From contig NZ_QRDY01000009.1 in the NCBI RefSeq assembly GCF_003386205.1, forward strand, positions 143,667-207,666: a DNA stretch of 64,000 nt. Reading direction: 5' to 3'. Position numbers and translations under genes: made by a program. The notes below the pieces were generated by a model. It was not told the origin of the DNA. It did no database searches and saw only the letters and a program-made list of their open reading frames with translations. Origin of the DNA: Cohnella lupini (GTDB lineage: Bacteria; Bacillota; Bacilli; Paenibacillales; Paenibacillaceae). Of the stretch, positions 34,115 through 43,268 are shown piece after piece. Every line of letters begins with the position of its first letter. Position 1 is the first letter of the stretch.

Positions 34115-35980
34115 TTATGGGTTCTTCTTCAGAGATTGAATATCGAAAGTCGCGTTATGGACGGGCTCGAAAATATCCTTGCAATACTTTCCAATGCAGA
34201 CTCTACCGGCGTACATCTTCACGACCCTTATTTTGCGCTTAGCCTTAAGAATGGAGTTGGCACCCGTTTGCCCGCCTATCGTCTTGGCGAAAATGCTGTC
34301 TCCCGCTTCCAGCTGCGAGCCTCTGCATACGGAATTGGCGGATTGGAAAATGATATTCCCGGCGGACAACAAATCGCAGAGCAGCACTCCGTCCCGATTT
34401 ATCACGATGTCCCCGTTGGACTTCAACTCGCTGTTCTGGCATTGGTTGATGCTAATCTCGACCTTCTCCTCTTGCATCCTGGCCACTTCGTTATGCGTGT
34501 CCTGAAGAAGGGCGAGAAAGCTCTGCACGAAGCCGTAAGTTCCGGTTTCCAGAAGCTTCTGGGGATGCGCGAAGATCGCCGCCTTTTCCCTCAGCTTCTC
34601 GTACTCTTCTTGCTTGATGTGCTGGATATTCGAGATGACGTTCTGGAGCTCCTTGATGGTAGCCGGTATTTCCTTCATCTTGGTTTCTAGCAGCAGCATT
34701 ACGATCTGTCCGTATTTTACGGGTTGCCTCTTTGCTTCCAGAGCTTCTACCAGCATCTTGGACGCTACCAGTAACTTCTCTATGTAATCGCACAATAATT
34801 TGGAAGTATGGTATAGCCGGTTAAACAACACGCCGAAATAGCCGGAGTAAAGCTTGCTTGCGATGACGTTGCCTCTGACGTTGATACTTCCGGTGGCCGT
34901 AATGGTTGAGTTAAAGGTATTCCCGTATACGTACACATTGCCTAAGGATTCAATGATCATGTTATCCGTTACGTCTCCATGGACGATGACGTCCCCCGAG
35001 AAAACGATGTTGCCCGTCTCGATATCGACGTTCCCCGTAACGATATACGCGGTCGAAACATCGAAGGTCTTAATTTTCCCCCCCGTTATTCTCGGCCTTC
35101 CCTGCACTTGCGAAATAATCGTCCCGTCCGGCGTCAGCTCGACGTTGGACTTCGCGACGATGAACATATCCTTGGGAGGAACCGGCAACGAAACGCTGCC
35201 AAGCACGTCGTATCCGACGACTCCGTCGATCGGCGGATATTTCCTCGCCATGACCTCACCCTTCTTAACCGTGGGTATGCGCAGGTGATTCCGAAAGTCG
35301 ACCGCGCCGTCCACCTCGAAAAACTCGCTCTTCACTTGTTGGGAAAAGTAAACCTCTAAGCTCGCGTCCGTACCCGGTATCGGCTCTTTCCCCCTGGCGA
35401 CTACGATCGGTTCATACGTAGGTGTTAGGAGCTCTTGCTGAATAGCCGCGAATTCGTACCGGGTCTTAATGGACATCTGCTCGAGCTTCGATACGACGTC
35501 TCCCAACTGAACGGTTTTCAGAACGATAGTCTTATCTTCCTCCGCCCTGACGATTAAGTGAGTGGCCGGTCCCGCGTCAATCAGCTTGAACGGATATCGT
35601 TCAAGCGCGTGAAGATGCATGTAAACGAACAGCTTGTCTTCGGAAATGGTGATCTCGAATAAGGGAAACTCCTCGACCTCCCAGGTTATACGATCCTCCG
35701 CGGTTATCTTCGACTCGTGGTGGACCAATCTGTCGTTCAAAAAGAGTCGCAAGGGACTCATCGGATAAATAACCGCATAATCCCCGCCGTTAACCGGATT
35801 CTGGACATGGATTTGCTGATTCCCTACCCGAATGGAGCCATCTCGCCGCTCAGCCCCGAGATCGAGGTCCTTGAGCACGGAATCCGCGCTGTCCCCGTTC
35901 GACAGATCGCCGTCCATATCGTCCATATTCAACTGGTCGATAAGCTTCTTGATTTCTGCCTCGGAAATATATTTTTTCAA
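34115..35980 (-). CDS. FapA-family (DUF342) polymerising or flagellar-assembly protein
   Basis: About 621 residues. The start is uncertain: a TTG at 35980 is well spaced from AGAGGTG; TTG at 35986 or a GTG at 36001 are alternatives. Most of the protein is the FapA/DUF342 right-handed beta-helix region, seen in repeated short strands such as VDIETGNIVFSGDVIVHGD and SINVRGNVIASKLYSG. A helical, coiled-coil-like insertion (about 390-500) interrupts it, and it ends with more helix strands (NGDIVINRDGVLLCDLL). The family is linked to flagellar or chemotaxis assembly, but the biochemical role is not settled. Cotranscribed with an HD-GYP phosphodiesterase. Confidence 0.82.
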   Translation of the reverse strand: MKKYISEAEIKKLIDQLNMDDMDGDLSNGDSADSVLKDLDLGAERRDGSIRVGNQQIHVQNPVNGGDYAVIYPMSPLRLFLNDRLVHHESKITAEDRITWEVEEFPLFEITISEDKLFVYMHLHALERYPFKLIDAGPATHLIVRAEEDKTIVLKTVQLGDVVSKLEQMSIKTRYEFAAIQQELLTPTYEPIVVARGKEPIPGTDASLEVYFSQQVKSEFFEVDGAVDFRNHLRIPTVKKGEVMARKYPPIDGVVGYDVLGSVSLPVPPKDMFIVAKSNVELTPDGTIISQVQGRPRITGGKIKTFDVSTAYIVTGNVDIETGNIVFSGDVIVHGDVTDNMIIESLGNVYVYGNTFNSTITATGSINVRGNVIASKLYSGYFGVLFNRLYHTSKLLCDYIEKLLVASKMLVEALEAKRQPVKYGQIVMLLLETKMKEIPATIKELQNVISNIQHIKQEEYEKLREKAAIFAHPQKLLETGTYGFVQSFLALLQDTHNEVARMQEEKVEISINQCQNSELKSNGDIVINRDGVLLCDLLSAGNIIFQSANSVCRGSQLEAGDSIFAKTIGGQTGANSILKAKRKIRVVKMYAGRVCIGKYCKDIFEPVHNATFDIQSLKKNP

Positions 35981-36070
35981 TTTCAAGCACCTCTCAACCA
36001 CGACTCCTAGCCATTCGCCATGCGTGATGCCAGGACAGGAGAAGATGACGCCTGCCCTTCGAATAAGCCG

Positions 36071-36103
36071 AAAAAAAAAGACATCTCCTGAATGGAAGAT
36101 GCT
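36071..36103 (-). terminator. Terminator of the c-di-GMP riboswitch expression platform
   Basis: On the minus strand, AGCATCTTCC and GGAGATGT form a stem of about 7-8 bp around ATTCA, followed by nine T. It lies between the aptamer and the FapA-like start, so the riboswitch appears to control termination. Confidence 0.8.
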
Positions 36104-36111
36104 TTAATTCA

Positions 36112-36210
36112 AGCGCCCCATTCGGTAGCTTGGCAGTCATAGGATAGAAGTCCCTTAGACCCATAGCTTTGCGTCCCTTTTTTTCAAAAGGTTTGCCTTT
36201 TCGTGTGTGC
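36112..36210 (-). ncRNA. Cyclic di-GMP-I (GEMM-I) riboswitch aptamer
   Basis: On the minus strand the conserved blocks appear in order: GGCAAACC, GGGACGCAAAGC, GGTCTAAGGG, and GACTGCCAAGCTACCGAA. These are the GEMM-I consensus elements, including the ligand-binding GCAAAGC region and the tetraloop-receptor-like ACCGA end. It lies about 110-130 bases upstream of the FapA-like gene and is followed by an intrinsic terminator. Confidence 0.94.
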
Positions 36211-36283
36211 GTTCTTAGTTGATTAAGACTTTTCGACTAAACGAATGTCATTGCGATCAACACATGTAGGTATTAGTACCTTT

Positions 36284-36313
36284 ATTATATGTTTATAGTC
36301 TCTGATTTTTCAA
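36284..36313 (-). promoter_or_regulatory. Sigma-A promoter of the riboswitch operon
   Basis: On the minus strand TTGAAA (36308-36313) and TATAAT (36284-36289) are 18 bp apart, a near-consensus promoter. Transcription would start near 36277, some 65 bases before the aptamer. Confidence 0.8.
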
Positions 36314-36422
36314 GAGAAAGTCGAATACTTGTAAAAAAATGTAGATTAGACTCGTAATTCCTCGCAATTAGCGTTTTACGTTTAGGAAATAACCCTATTC
36401 TAGCCCTCCGGGGGAATAGATA

Positions 36423-36463
36423 AGAGCCTCCAGCCCACATCTTACGAGTAGGTTGGAGGCTCT
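36423..36463. terminator. Intrinsic terminator after ilvE
   Basis: AGAGCCTCCA pairs with TGGAGGCTCT, followed by TTCG and T-rich DNA. The arms are almost the same as those of the terminator at 26054-26094. Confidence 0.8.
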
Positions 36464-36482
36464 TTCGTTTGCGCGGAATCGG

Positions 36483-37550
36483 TTATACTTTCTCTATCCA
36501 GCCGAAAGGATCTTCGACGGTTCCTCTTTGCACGCCGGTCATGAAGTCGTACACTTTGGACGCAATCGGTCCGGTTCTGCCCCCGTTAAGAGTCAGCTTG
36601 TCGCCTTGCCAGTTCAGTTCCCCGATAGGCGAGATCACCGCGGCCGTGCCCGTTCCGAATGCTTCCTCCAACGTGCCGACCCGATAAGCCTCTACCAGTT
36701 CATCGATGGAAATCATCTTCTCCTCGACCTCGATGTTCCAATGCTTTAGCACGCGAATGACGGAATCCCTGGTGACTCCATCCAATATGCTTCCGTTAAG
36801 CGCAGGCGTGATCACCTTGTTGCCGATCTTGAAGAATACGTTCATGCTGCCGACTTCCTCGATGTATTTTCGATGCACGCCATCGAGCCATAGCACTTGA
36901 GAGTAACCTTTCTCCGTAGCTTCCTGCTGCGCCTTGAGACCAGCCGCGTAATTGCCGCCGGTTTTCGCGTTCCCTACTCCGCCGGCGACGGCCCGGACGT
37001 ACTCGGATTCCACGTAAATGCTGACCGGATTGATACCCTCCTCGTAATACGAGCCTACCGGCGACAGAATGATCATGAAATGATACTTCTCCGATGGAGA
37101 CACGCCTAACGTAGGTTGCGTAGAGATCACGAACGGGCGAATATACAGCGAGGTTCCCAGTTCGTTCGGAATCCAATCCTCGTCAATCTTGATTAGCTGC
37201 TTCAATGCTTCCATAATCAGCCCTTCGTCCAACGAAGGAATGCTTAAGCGGGTATTGGAGCGGTTAAGCCTTTGCAGATTCTTATAGGGACGGAACATAA
37301 GCACTCTGCCGTCCGGAGTTTTGTATGCCTTCATTCCTTCGAAAACCGTCTGACCGTAGTGGAACACTTTGGCAGCGGGGTCCATCGGAATCGATTGGTA
37401 AGGAATGATTCTCGGATGGTGCCAGCCTTCTCCCGTATCGTAATCCATCATGAACATGTGATCCGTAAAATATTTGCCGAAGCCCAGCTGCGAGGTCGCC
37501 GGCTTCTGCTTGGGAGCGGACGTTCTCTCCACTTTAATCTTGAGGCTCAT
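36483..37550 (-). CDS. ilvE: Branched-chain amino acid aminotransferase
   Basis: A 355-residue class IV PLP aminotransferase, long-chain BCAT type. It transfers the amino group between glutamate and the keto acids of Leu, Ile and Val. FHYGQTVFEGMKAYKT is the N-terminal substrate block. The PLP Lys is in VGNAKTGGNYAAGLKAQ, and the phosphate-binding block is GTLEEAFGTGTAAVISPIG. Length fits the family (about 355). It is alone, divergent from a LysR gene about 125 bp away; no T-box leader was seen upstream. Confidence 0.95.
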   Translation of the reverse strand: MSLKIKVERTSAPKQKPATSQLGFGKYFTDHMFMMDYDTGEGWHHPRIIPYQSIPMDPAAKVFHYGQTVFEGMKAYKTPDGRVLMFRPYKNLQRLNRSNTRLSIPSLDEGLIMEALKQLIKIDEDWIPNELGTSLYIRPFVISTQPTLGVSPSEKYHFMIILSPVGSYYEEGINPVSIYVESEYVRAVAGGVGNAKTGGNYAAGLKAQQEATEKGYSQVLWLDGVHRKYIEEVGSMNVFFKIGNKVITPALNGSILDGVTRDSVIRVLKHWNIEVEEKMISIDELVEAYRVGTLEEAFGTGTAAVISPIGELNWQGDKLTLNGGRTGPIASKVYDFMTGVQRGTVEDPFGWIEKV

Positions 37551-37637
37551 TCGAACATCTTCTCCTTACCCGTAACGGTTATAGTTGAATGATAGCAGAG
37601 CGTTAAGTATATTGATAATATCTGTTTTGTCGGTTAT

Positions 37638-37656
37638 CCATACCTTATGAGTATGG
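37638..37656. promoter_or_regulatory. Probable LysR binding site
   Basis: CCATAC-N7-GTATGG is a perfect 6-bp inverted repeat containing the T-N11-A core (ATAC-N7-GTAT) of LysR operators. It ends 20 bp before the LysR start and lies in the divergent space with ilvE. Confidence 0.65.
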
Positions 37657-37676
37657 AAGAGTAGGAGGAAGTCTCT

Positions 37677-38567
37677 ATGGATATGCGGCAACTCCGTTAT
37701 TTTATCGCTATCGCCAATGAAGGGCAAATTACTCGCGCGGCTAAGCAACTGAACATGGAGCAACCTCCGTTAAGCCGCCAATTAAAGCTCATGGAGCAAG
37801 AGCTGGGAGTCGTCCTGTTCGATCGAAACGGAAAGCGGCTGCAACTGACTCAAGCCGGGGAATGGCTTCGAGAACGCGCGATCGCTCTAACGAACCAATT
37901 CGACGAGACGCTCTCCTTCGTCCAGGAGCTTGGGGAGGGCGTGCAAGGCGTCTTGTCCGTCGGAGCCGTCGTTTCCTGTATTTCCTTATTGCCGCCGACC
38001 ATACGCCGATTCTCGGAGAAATATCCTTTAGTCACATTCAAAATCCAAGAAGGCGACCATTTTCTGCTCGGCGAGCTGCTCGAGAGCCGGGACATCGAGC
38101 TCATCGTGTCGCGTCTTCCGTTCCAATCGGACTTCCAATCGCAGCATTATTCGGTTCTGCCTTTGCCCTCGGATCCTTTCGTCGCCGTAGTTCCCGCCGA
38201 ATGGTGTCCGGATGACGATCGACAATCGATGTCCTTGCAGGAGCTCGTCCGCTTTCCCTTTCTTACGCTGAAGACGGATCGAACGACGGGCATGCATAAC
38301 CAAATCTTCCAAGAGTTCAAGCAGCACGGCTTGGAGCCGCGTATTCTTAGCGAGTGCTCCAGCGTAGCCATAACCGTCTCGCTTGTGGCCAATGGATTAG
38401 GAGTCTCGATTCTTCCGAAGTCCGTCATGTCTTCTTTCGCGTCTCCGAACATTAGGCAAATGTCCATCTCCGGCGCCGAATTTCAAAGCGAGGTCGGCAT
38501 CGTATGGCTCAAGGATCGTTATCTCTCCAAGAGCGCCCGGCATTTCATGGCCATCATCGGGGAGTGA
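37677..38567 (+). CDS. LysR-family transcriptional regulator
   Basis: A 296-residue regulator. The N-terminal winged helix is MRQLRYFIAIANEGQITRAAKQLNMEQPPLSRQLKLMEQELG..., and the remainder is a LysR co-inducer-binding domain. AGGAGG is eight bases before the ATG. The divergent ilvE gene and an inverted repeat between them suggest, but do not prove, control of ilvE; many LysR genes also regulate themselves. The effector is unknown. Confidence 0.9.
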   Translation: MDMRQLRYFIAIANEGQITRAAKQLNMEQPPLSRQLKLMEQELGVVLFDRNGKRLQLTQAGEWLRERAIALTNQFDETLSFVQELGEGVQGVLSVGAVVSCISLLPPTIRRFSEKYPLVTFKIQEGDHFLLGELLESRDIELIVSRLPFQSDFQSQHYSVLPLPSDPFVAVVPAEWCPDDDRQSMSLQELVRFPFLTLKTDRTTGMHNQIFQEFKQHGLEPRILSECSSVAITVSLVANGLGVSILPKSVMSSFASPNIRQMSISGAEFQSEVGIVWLKDRYLSKSARHFMAIIGE

Positions 38568-38633
38568 AGGCCATGGGCTATGTTCCGGGCCGCATGTGGC
38601 TGTACCGCTGACTATGCCGTCTCATTAAAAAAA

Positions 38634-38669
38634 GTCTACGGGACCGCTGATTTCCGCGATCCCGCAGAC
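38634..38669. terminator. Bidirectional intrinsic terminator
   Basis: GTCTACGGGACCGC pairs with GCGATCCCGCAGAC with two mismatches, preceded by a run of seven A. It lies between convergent LysR and CAP-domain genes. Confidence 0.75.
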
Positions 38670-38688
38670 CTTATTCGCCACCTTGGAT

Positions 38689-39444
38689 CTACGATTTGCC
38701 TATAAACTGCTGCGTCCAGTAGGCTTTGCCGTCCTTGAGGACGTAGCCAACGCCGAGGTGCGTGAAAGCACCGTTCAAGATGTTCTTGCGATGACCTTCG
38801 GAATTCATCCATGCGGTCACGACCTCTTGCGGAGTAGGCTGACCCATAGCGATGTTCTCGCCCGCGGATTGATATTGCACGCCGAAATTCCGCATCATCG
38901 CGAACGGATCTCCATAAGTCGGGGAATCATGCGAGAAGTAATTATTGGCCGCCATATCCTCGGATTTGGCTCGCGCGGACCGGTTCAAGTTGGAATCGCT
39001 GCCCGCGCATGACGATAGCCCCGCTTTCTGTCTTTCTTTATTCGTCAACGCGAGCACTTGTTCCTCGTACCCCGTCAAGCTCTCGTTCTCTGGAATAGTA
39101 ACCGTTTGACCTTGATTAATCGGAGACTCCAGCGACTCCTGCGGCACGTTCGTTTGCGTGTTCGGAGCCGCGCTTCCGCTTCCGTCTTGCGCGAGACCCG
39201 GATTCTGGGCCAGCAAATCATCCAAATTGACATGATATCGCTCGGCGATATCCTTTAAGGATTCTTGGTTTTGCACGACGTGTTTGTTGGATGGCAGTTC
39301 CGTGTCGACGGAGCTTACATTGAAGGGTTTCACTGCCTTTGCCTTCATTTGAGAAGCATCCCGGTCCCGATCGTCTTTCCCGCAACCCGACACCAGGAAC
39401 AGCGCCCACATAATCGATATCCCTAACAATACTATACGTTTCAT
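38689..39444 (-). CDS. CAP/SCP-domain lipoprotein with a LysM-like segment (YkwD-like)
   Basis: A 251-residue exported protein from ATG 39444, with AAAGGGGG upstream. The signal peptide ends in lipobox VSGC. Residues about 55-95 resemble a LysM repeat (HVVQNQESLKDIAERYHVNLDDLLAQNPG), which would bind peptidoglycan. The C-terminal 130 residues form a CAP domain (LTNKERQKAGL, YFSHDSPTYGDPF, GENIAMGQ, WMNSEGHRKNILN). Similar proteins occur on spores and envelopes of Bacilli; the enzymatic role is unclear. Confidence 0.87.
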   Translation of the reverse strand: MKRIVLLGISIMWALFLVSGCGKDDRDRDASQMKAKAVKPFNVSSVDTELPSNKHVVQNQESLKDIAERYHVNLDDLLAQNPGLAQDGSGSAAPNTQTNVPQESLESPINQGQTVTIPENESLTGYEEQVLALTNKERQKAGLSSCAGSDSNLNRSARAKSEDMAANNYFSHDSPTYGDPFAMMRNFGVQYQSAGENIAMGQPTPQEVVTAWMNSEGHRKNILNGAFTHLGVGYVLKDGKAYWTQQFIGKS

Positions 39445-39525
39445 CGTTGTACCCCCTTTGCTTTTATGTGTTTTAACATCCCCCTTTTTCCGATAATTAC
39501 CCATTGCCGCCACGAAAACGCAAAC

Positions 39526-39552
39526 ACCCCCGACGATGGTAGTCGGAGGTGC
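39526..39552 (-). terminator. Intrinsic terminator after dbpA
   Basis: On the minus strand CACCTCCGAC and GTCGGGGGTG form a 10-bp stem with one mismatch around TACCATC, followed by TTTGCGTTTT. Confidence 0.8.
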
Positions 39553-39569
39553 AATACATTTCAATTGAT

Positions 39570-41024
39570 TTAGTTAGCTTCTTTGGCCTCGCGAACTTTC
39601 AGCTGCTTCCCTTTGACCGTAGTATTCGTCATGACTTCGATAATACGCGGTCCTTTGCCGTTCAAGATATCGATGAAGGTTACGTTGTCCTGTATCGTGA
39701 TGATTCCGATATCCTCCGCCGATACCCCTTCGATCCGGGCAAGGGTTCCCACGAAATCCACCGCGCGGAGCTTCTTTTTCTTGCCTCCGTTGAAGCACAG
39801 CTTCATGATGCCCTTGTTCAATTGCTCGTTCTTATCTTTCTTAATCGTGGGCTGAACGCTCAGTTTCTTCTCGAACGCCGCTTGCCTAAGCGATACTTCA
39901 TCCTTGGAAGGCATCTTCCTTCTGCGGATTTCGAACCCGATGTAGCCTTCGATATTCGCCAGGAACTTGTCTTCGTTCGGAGTCGCGAAGCTGATGGCTT
40001 TCCCGGCATTGCCAGCCCGTCCCGTTCTTCCCGTCCGGTGCACGTAACCTTCGGAATCTTGGGGAAGATCGTAGTTGATGACGTGCGAGATGCTATCGAT
40101 ATCGATCCCTCTGGCCGCCACGTCCGTCGCGACGAGGTAACGAAACGCCCCTTTGCGGAACTCGTTCATAACCTTGAAGCGATCCTCTTGCTCCATACCG
40201 CCGTGGATCTTGCCGCACCTGAAGCCGAGCTCGTCCAACTGCTTATACACCTTGTCCACCTGTTCTTGGGTTCTTCCGAAAATGATGCAGCTATCCGGAT
40301 TCTCGACCACGAGGAGATCCTGAAGCAGCTTGGGTTTGTCTCCCTCCTTCACCTGAATCAAGGAGTGGTCGATAAGGGAGGTCGTCGTTCCGGGTGCCGC
40401 CATAATCTCGATGTTTACCGGATTTTTCATGATTTTGTGACACAGTTTCTCTATGTCTTTAGGTAACGTTGCCGAGAAAAGCAAAGTCACCCTGCTCTTG
40501 GGAAGCTTCTGGACGATCTTCTCCACTTGCTCTATGAATCCCATACTGAGCATTTCATCCGCCTCGTCGATGACGAGGTAACGAATGCGCTCGAGCTCCA
40601 GCGTCCCCCGCTCGATATGATCCATCACGCGCCCAGGAGTCCCTACTATGACATGAGTCTTCTGCTTTAATTGCGCGGTTTGCTTCGAGAAGGACTCTTT
40701 GCCGTACAACGGAGTCGCTTTAATGCGCTTGAATCTTCCGATGTTCGTAATGTCCTCGTTCACTTGCAGGGCAAGCTCGCGGGTCGGCGTCAAGATCAAC
40801 GCTTGCGGCTTATTCTCTTCCCACTCGACCATCTCGCATAAAGGAATTCCGAAGGCGGCCGTTTTCCCGCTCCCGGTCTTGGATTTCACGGTAAGGTCTT
40901 TCTTCTCCAGCGCCGCCGGTATAACCTGATTCTGCACGTCCGTCGGTTGCGCATATCCAAGACCTTCAAGCGCTCGGATGATGTCTTCGCTTAATTTATA
41001 ATCGTTGAACCTTTTCTCGCTCAT
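39570..41024 (-). CDS. dbpA: DEAD-box RNA helicase DbpA/YxiN
   Basis: A 484-residue ATP-dependent RNA helicase. Motifs in order: [10 protein letters not shown] (I), PTRELALQV (Ia), [16 protein letters not shown] (II, DEAD), SATLP (III), [11 protein letters not shown] and [10 protein letters not shown] (VI). The last 75 residues are the DbpA RNA-binding domain ([24 protein letters not shown]), which in B. subtilis YxiN recognises hairpin 92 of 23S rRNA. It acts in late 50S ribosome assembly. Length matches YxiN (479). The gene is single and preceded by the long repeat array C. Confidence 0.93.
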   Translation of the reverse strand: MSEKRFNDYKLSEDIIRALEGLGYAQPTDVQNQVIPAALEKKDLTVKSKTGSGKTAAFGIPLCEMVEWEENKPQALILTPTRELALQVNEDITNIGRFKRIKATPLYGKESFSKQTAQLKQKTHVIVGTPGRVMDHIERGTLELERIRYLVIDEADEMLSMGFIEQVEKIVQKLPKSRVTLLFSATLPKDIEKLCHKIMKNPVNIEIMAAPGTTTSLIDHSLIQVKEGDKPKLLQDLLVVENPDSCIIFGRTQEQVDKVYKQLDELGFRCGKIHGGMEQEDRFKVMNEFRKGAFRYLVATDVAARGIDIDSISHVINYDLPQDSEGYVHRTGRTGRAGNAGKAISFATPNEDKFLANIEGYIGFEIRRRKMPSKDEVSLRQAAFEKKLSVQPTIKKDKNEQLNKGIMKLCFNGGKKKKLRAVDFVGTLARIEGVSAEDIGIITIQDNVTFIDILNGKGPRIIEVMTNTTVKGKQLKVREAKEAN

Positions 41025-41188
41025 GAATGTACCCCTTCGATCCTGTTTGTCCTCGTGATCATGAGTTCATCTTAGTCTATGGCGCGATGGGAATGCAATA
41101 AAGCTATGTAAACAGACTGTTTGAGTGCAGGGCGGTTTGCGCCGGAAAAGCCGGGGGGAGTCAGGGAAGCTACCGGTTGGCGGGGGCG

Positions 41189-41875
41189 GAGTTAACGAAG
41201 TTTCTTGGTCAATTCGGCTCGGGTTCGGCGACAGAGACGGAATTAACGAAGTTACTTGGCTAACTCGGCTCGGTTTGGGTGGCGGGGGCGGAATTAACGA
41301 AGTTACTTGGCTAACTCGTCCTGGGTTCGGCGACAGAGGTGGAGTTAACGAAGTTACTTGGCTAATTCGGCTCGAGTTAGGGGGCAGGGGCGGAATTAAC
41401 GAAGTTACTTGGCTAACTCGACTCAGGTTCGGCGACAGAGGCGGAATTAACGAAGTTTCTTGGCTAACTCGGCTCGGGTTCGGCGACAGAGGCGGAGTTA
41501 ACGAAGTTTCTTGGTCAATTCGGCTCGGGTTCGGCGACAGAGACGGAATTAACGAAGTTACTTGGCTAACTCGTCCTGGGTTCGGCGACAGAGGTGGAGT
41601 TAACGAAGTTACTTTGCTAACTCGGCCCGGATTCGGTGGCGGTGGCGGAATTAACGAAGTTATTTAGCTAACTCGGCTCAGGTTCGGCAACAGAGACGGA
41701 GTTAACGAAGTTTCTTTGCTAACTCGGCTCGGGTTCGGCGACAGAGGCGGAATTAACGAAGTTTCTTGGCTAACTCGGCTCGGGTTCGGCGACAGAGGCG
41801 GAGTTAACGAAGTTATTAAAGTTACTTAGCTAACTCGGGCTAGGTAAGGCAGCGCGGGCGGAGTTAGAGCCTTGC
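41189..41875. repeat. 51-bp tandem repeat array C (13 units plus a partial)
   Basis: Units begin at 41189 and then every 51 bp to 41801 without slippage; the 13th has a 9-bp internal duplication, and a partial unit starts at 41861. The 27-bp core is GAGTTAACGAAGTTACTTGG...CTAACTC with perfect 6-bp inverted ends GAGTTA/TAACTC; the spacer contains CGGGTTCGGCGACAGAGG. Units 1 and 7, and units 3 and 8, are identical, pointing to recent duplication. The array overlaps the 3' end of the MFS gene. Confidence 0.96.
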
Positions 41876-43173
41876 ATTCTGCGGTAGCTCAGCAGCATGA
41901 TCGCGGAACACAGGCACACGCCTAGCAGCAATTCGTACACGTGACGATACGCTTGAACCATCGGGAGATCGCTTTGGTATTCAAGAAGCAATCCGCAAAC
42001 GGCAACGGATATCGATCCTCCGAAAAACTGAAACAGCTGCGATAAGCCCATCCCCGAACCGATTAAGGTTTTCGGAAGGCGTTGCGACGTCTCGTTGTTT
42101 AAGGAGGACATCGTGGCAGATAGCGCAGGAGAAAAGAAGAGGTACCCGATCAGGATGACCGCCGGGGAAGCTGCAAGATCCAGCGCATAATACGCCAGCA
42201 CGACTGCGAGAATCGCATGCCCGATCAATAGGAACTTAAGATTGCCGTACCTGTCGATCCAACGTCCGACGAACCTTGTAAGAATGGCTGATAGAATAGC
42301 GCCCGGCGCTATGAATAAACCGATGCTCATCGCCGACTTGTCGAAGAGATGGGCAAGCACTAGAGGCATGAGGAACAGATTGCCAAGGTTCACGACCAAC
42401 GCGCAAAAACCGATAAACAGAAGCTTTCGGTATCCCGGAACTTTCAGCAATGCGGGATTGATGAAGGTTTCTTTGGCTTTCCGCACATACCAGAAATGCG
42501 CAAGGAAGGATAAGATGCTTATCCCGAACCAAACAAGGGATTGTTGGGTTACGGCGAGGAGCAGCGACGCCGCGTTTACGATCGTGAGCAGGGCACCCGC
42601 GACATCGAATCGTCCGGCTCGCGGCTTCTCGCGAGGGAGCAGTCTCAGAAGCACCGGCAGAATCGCCAGCACCAGACAGGTAATCGCGAACAATCCGTTC
42701 CAGCCGAAGTATTCGCTGATCAAGCCGCCGATAATCGGCCCCAGCCCGAAAGCCATCGCGCTGCCCGCGGAGATCATGGCGATGGCCCTGCCCCGTCTTT
42801 CGGCGGGAACGTAACGGCTGGCCAGCACCAAGCCCAAGCCGGCCATCGCCCCGGCGCCTGCCGACTGCAGGATCCTCGCGGCCAGCAACGCCCGAAAGTC
42901 GTGGGCGAAGAAGCCGACGACCGAGGAAAGCCCCAGGACGAGCAGGCCGATCGCGAGCAATCTGCGAATGGATACGATATCGGAGAGCCTGCTATAGACG
43001 ACCGTAGACAGGGCGTATCCGATTGAGTAACTGGAGATGATCCATGCGCCCAAATCCTCCGTAATTCTCAGATCATGAATAATGCTTGGAATCGATACGT
43101 TGAACATTGTCGTGTTCATGACGACGATGAACAAGCCGACCGCCCAAACGGGCATTACGATTTTGTCGTTCAT
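41830..43173 (-). CDS. MFS drug transporter
   Basis: A 447-residue permease with about 12-14 membrane helices. Motif A-like GYALSTVVYSRLSDIVSIRRLL follows helix 2, and motif C-like LGPIIGGLISEYFGW lies in helix 5. It resembles DHA-type multidrug efflux proteins of Bacilli. The last eleven or so residues (SARAALPSPS and the stop) are encoded by the terminal unit of repeat array C, so the natural C terminus has been altered or supplied by the repeat. ATG at 43173. Confidence 0.87.
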   Translation of the reverse strand: MNDKIVMPVWAVGLFIVVMNTTMFNVSIPSIIHDLRITEDLGAWIISSYSIGYALSTVVYSRLSDIVSIRRLLAIGLLVLGLSSVVGFFAHDFRALLAARILQSAGAGAMAGLGLVLASRYVPAERRGRAIAMISAGSAMAFGLGPIIGGLISEYFGWNGLFAITCLVLAILPVLLRLLPREKPRAGRFDVAGALLTIVNAASLLLAVTQQSLVWFGISILSFLAHFWYVRKAKETFINPALLKVPGYRKLLFIGFCALVVNLGNLFLMPLVLAHLFDKSAMSIGLFIAPGAILSAILTRFVGRWIDRYGNLKFLLIGHAILAVVLAYYALDLAASPAVILIGYLFFSPALSATMSSLNNETSQRLPKTLIGSGMGLSQLFQFFGGSISVAVCGLLLEYQSDLPMVQAYRHVYELLLGVCLCSAIMLLSYRRMQGSNSARAALPSPS

Positions 43174-43208
43174 AGGTGTCCCATCCCGTCTTTAGGCCTT
43201 CGTCGATG

Positions 43209-43254
43209 CAAAAAAGCTATCCTCCGCCCTATTATGGTCGGAGATAGCTTTTTC
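43209..43254. terminator. Bidirectional intrinsic terminator
   Basis: AAAAAGCTATCCTCCG pairs with CGGAGATAGCTTTTT, flanked by A and T runs. It lies just after the rpiA stop and before the MFS gene on the same strand. Confidence 0.85.
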
Positions 43255-43268
43255 AATAATCACCTTGA

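Noticed and set aside
37551..37676. T-box or leucine-type leader ahead of ilvE
   Set aside because: The 126-bp gap is too short and contains a LysR-type palindrome but no T-box sequence or terminator.
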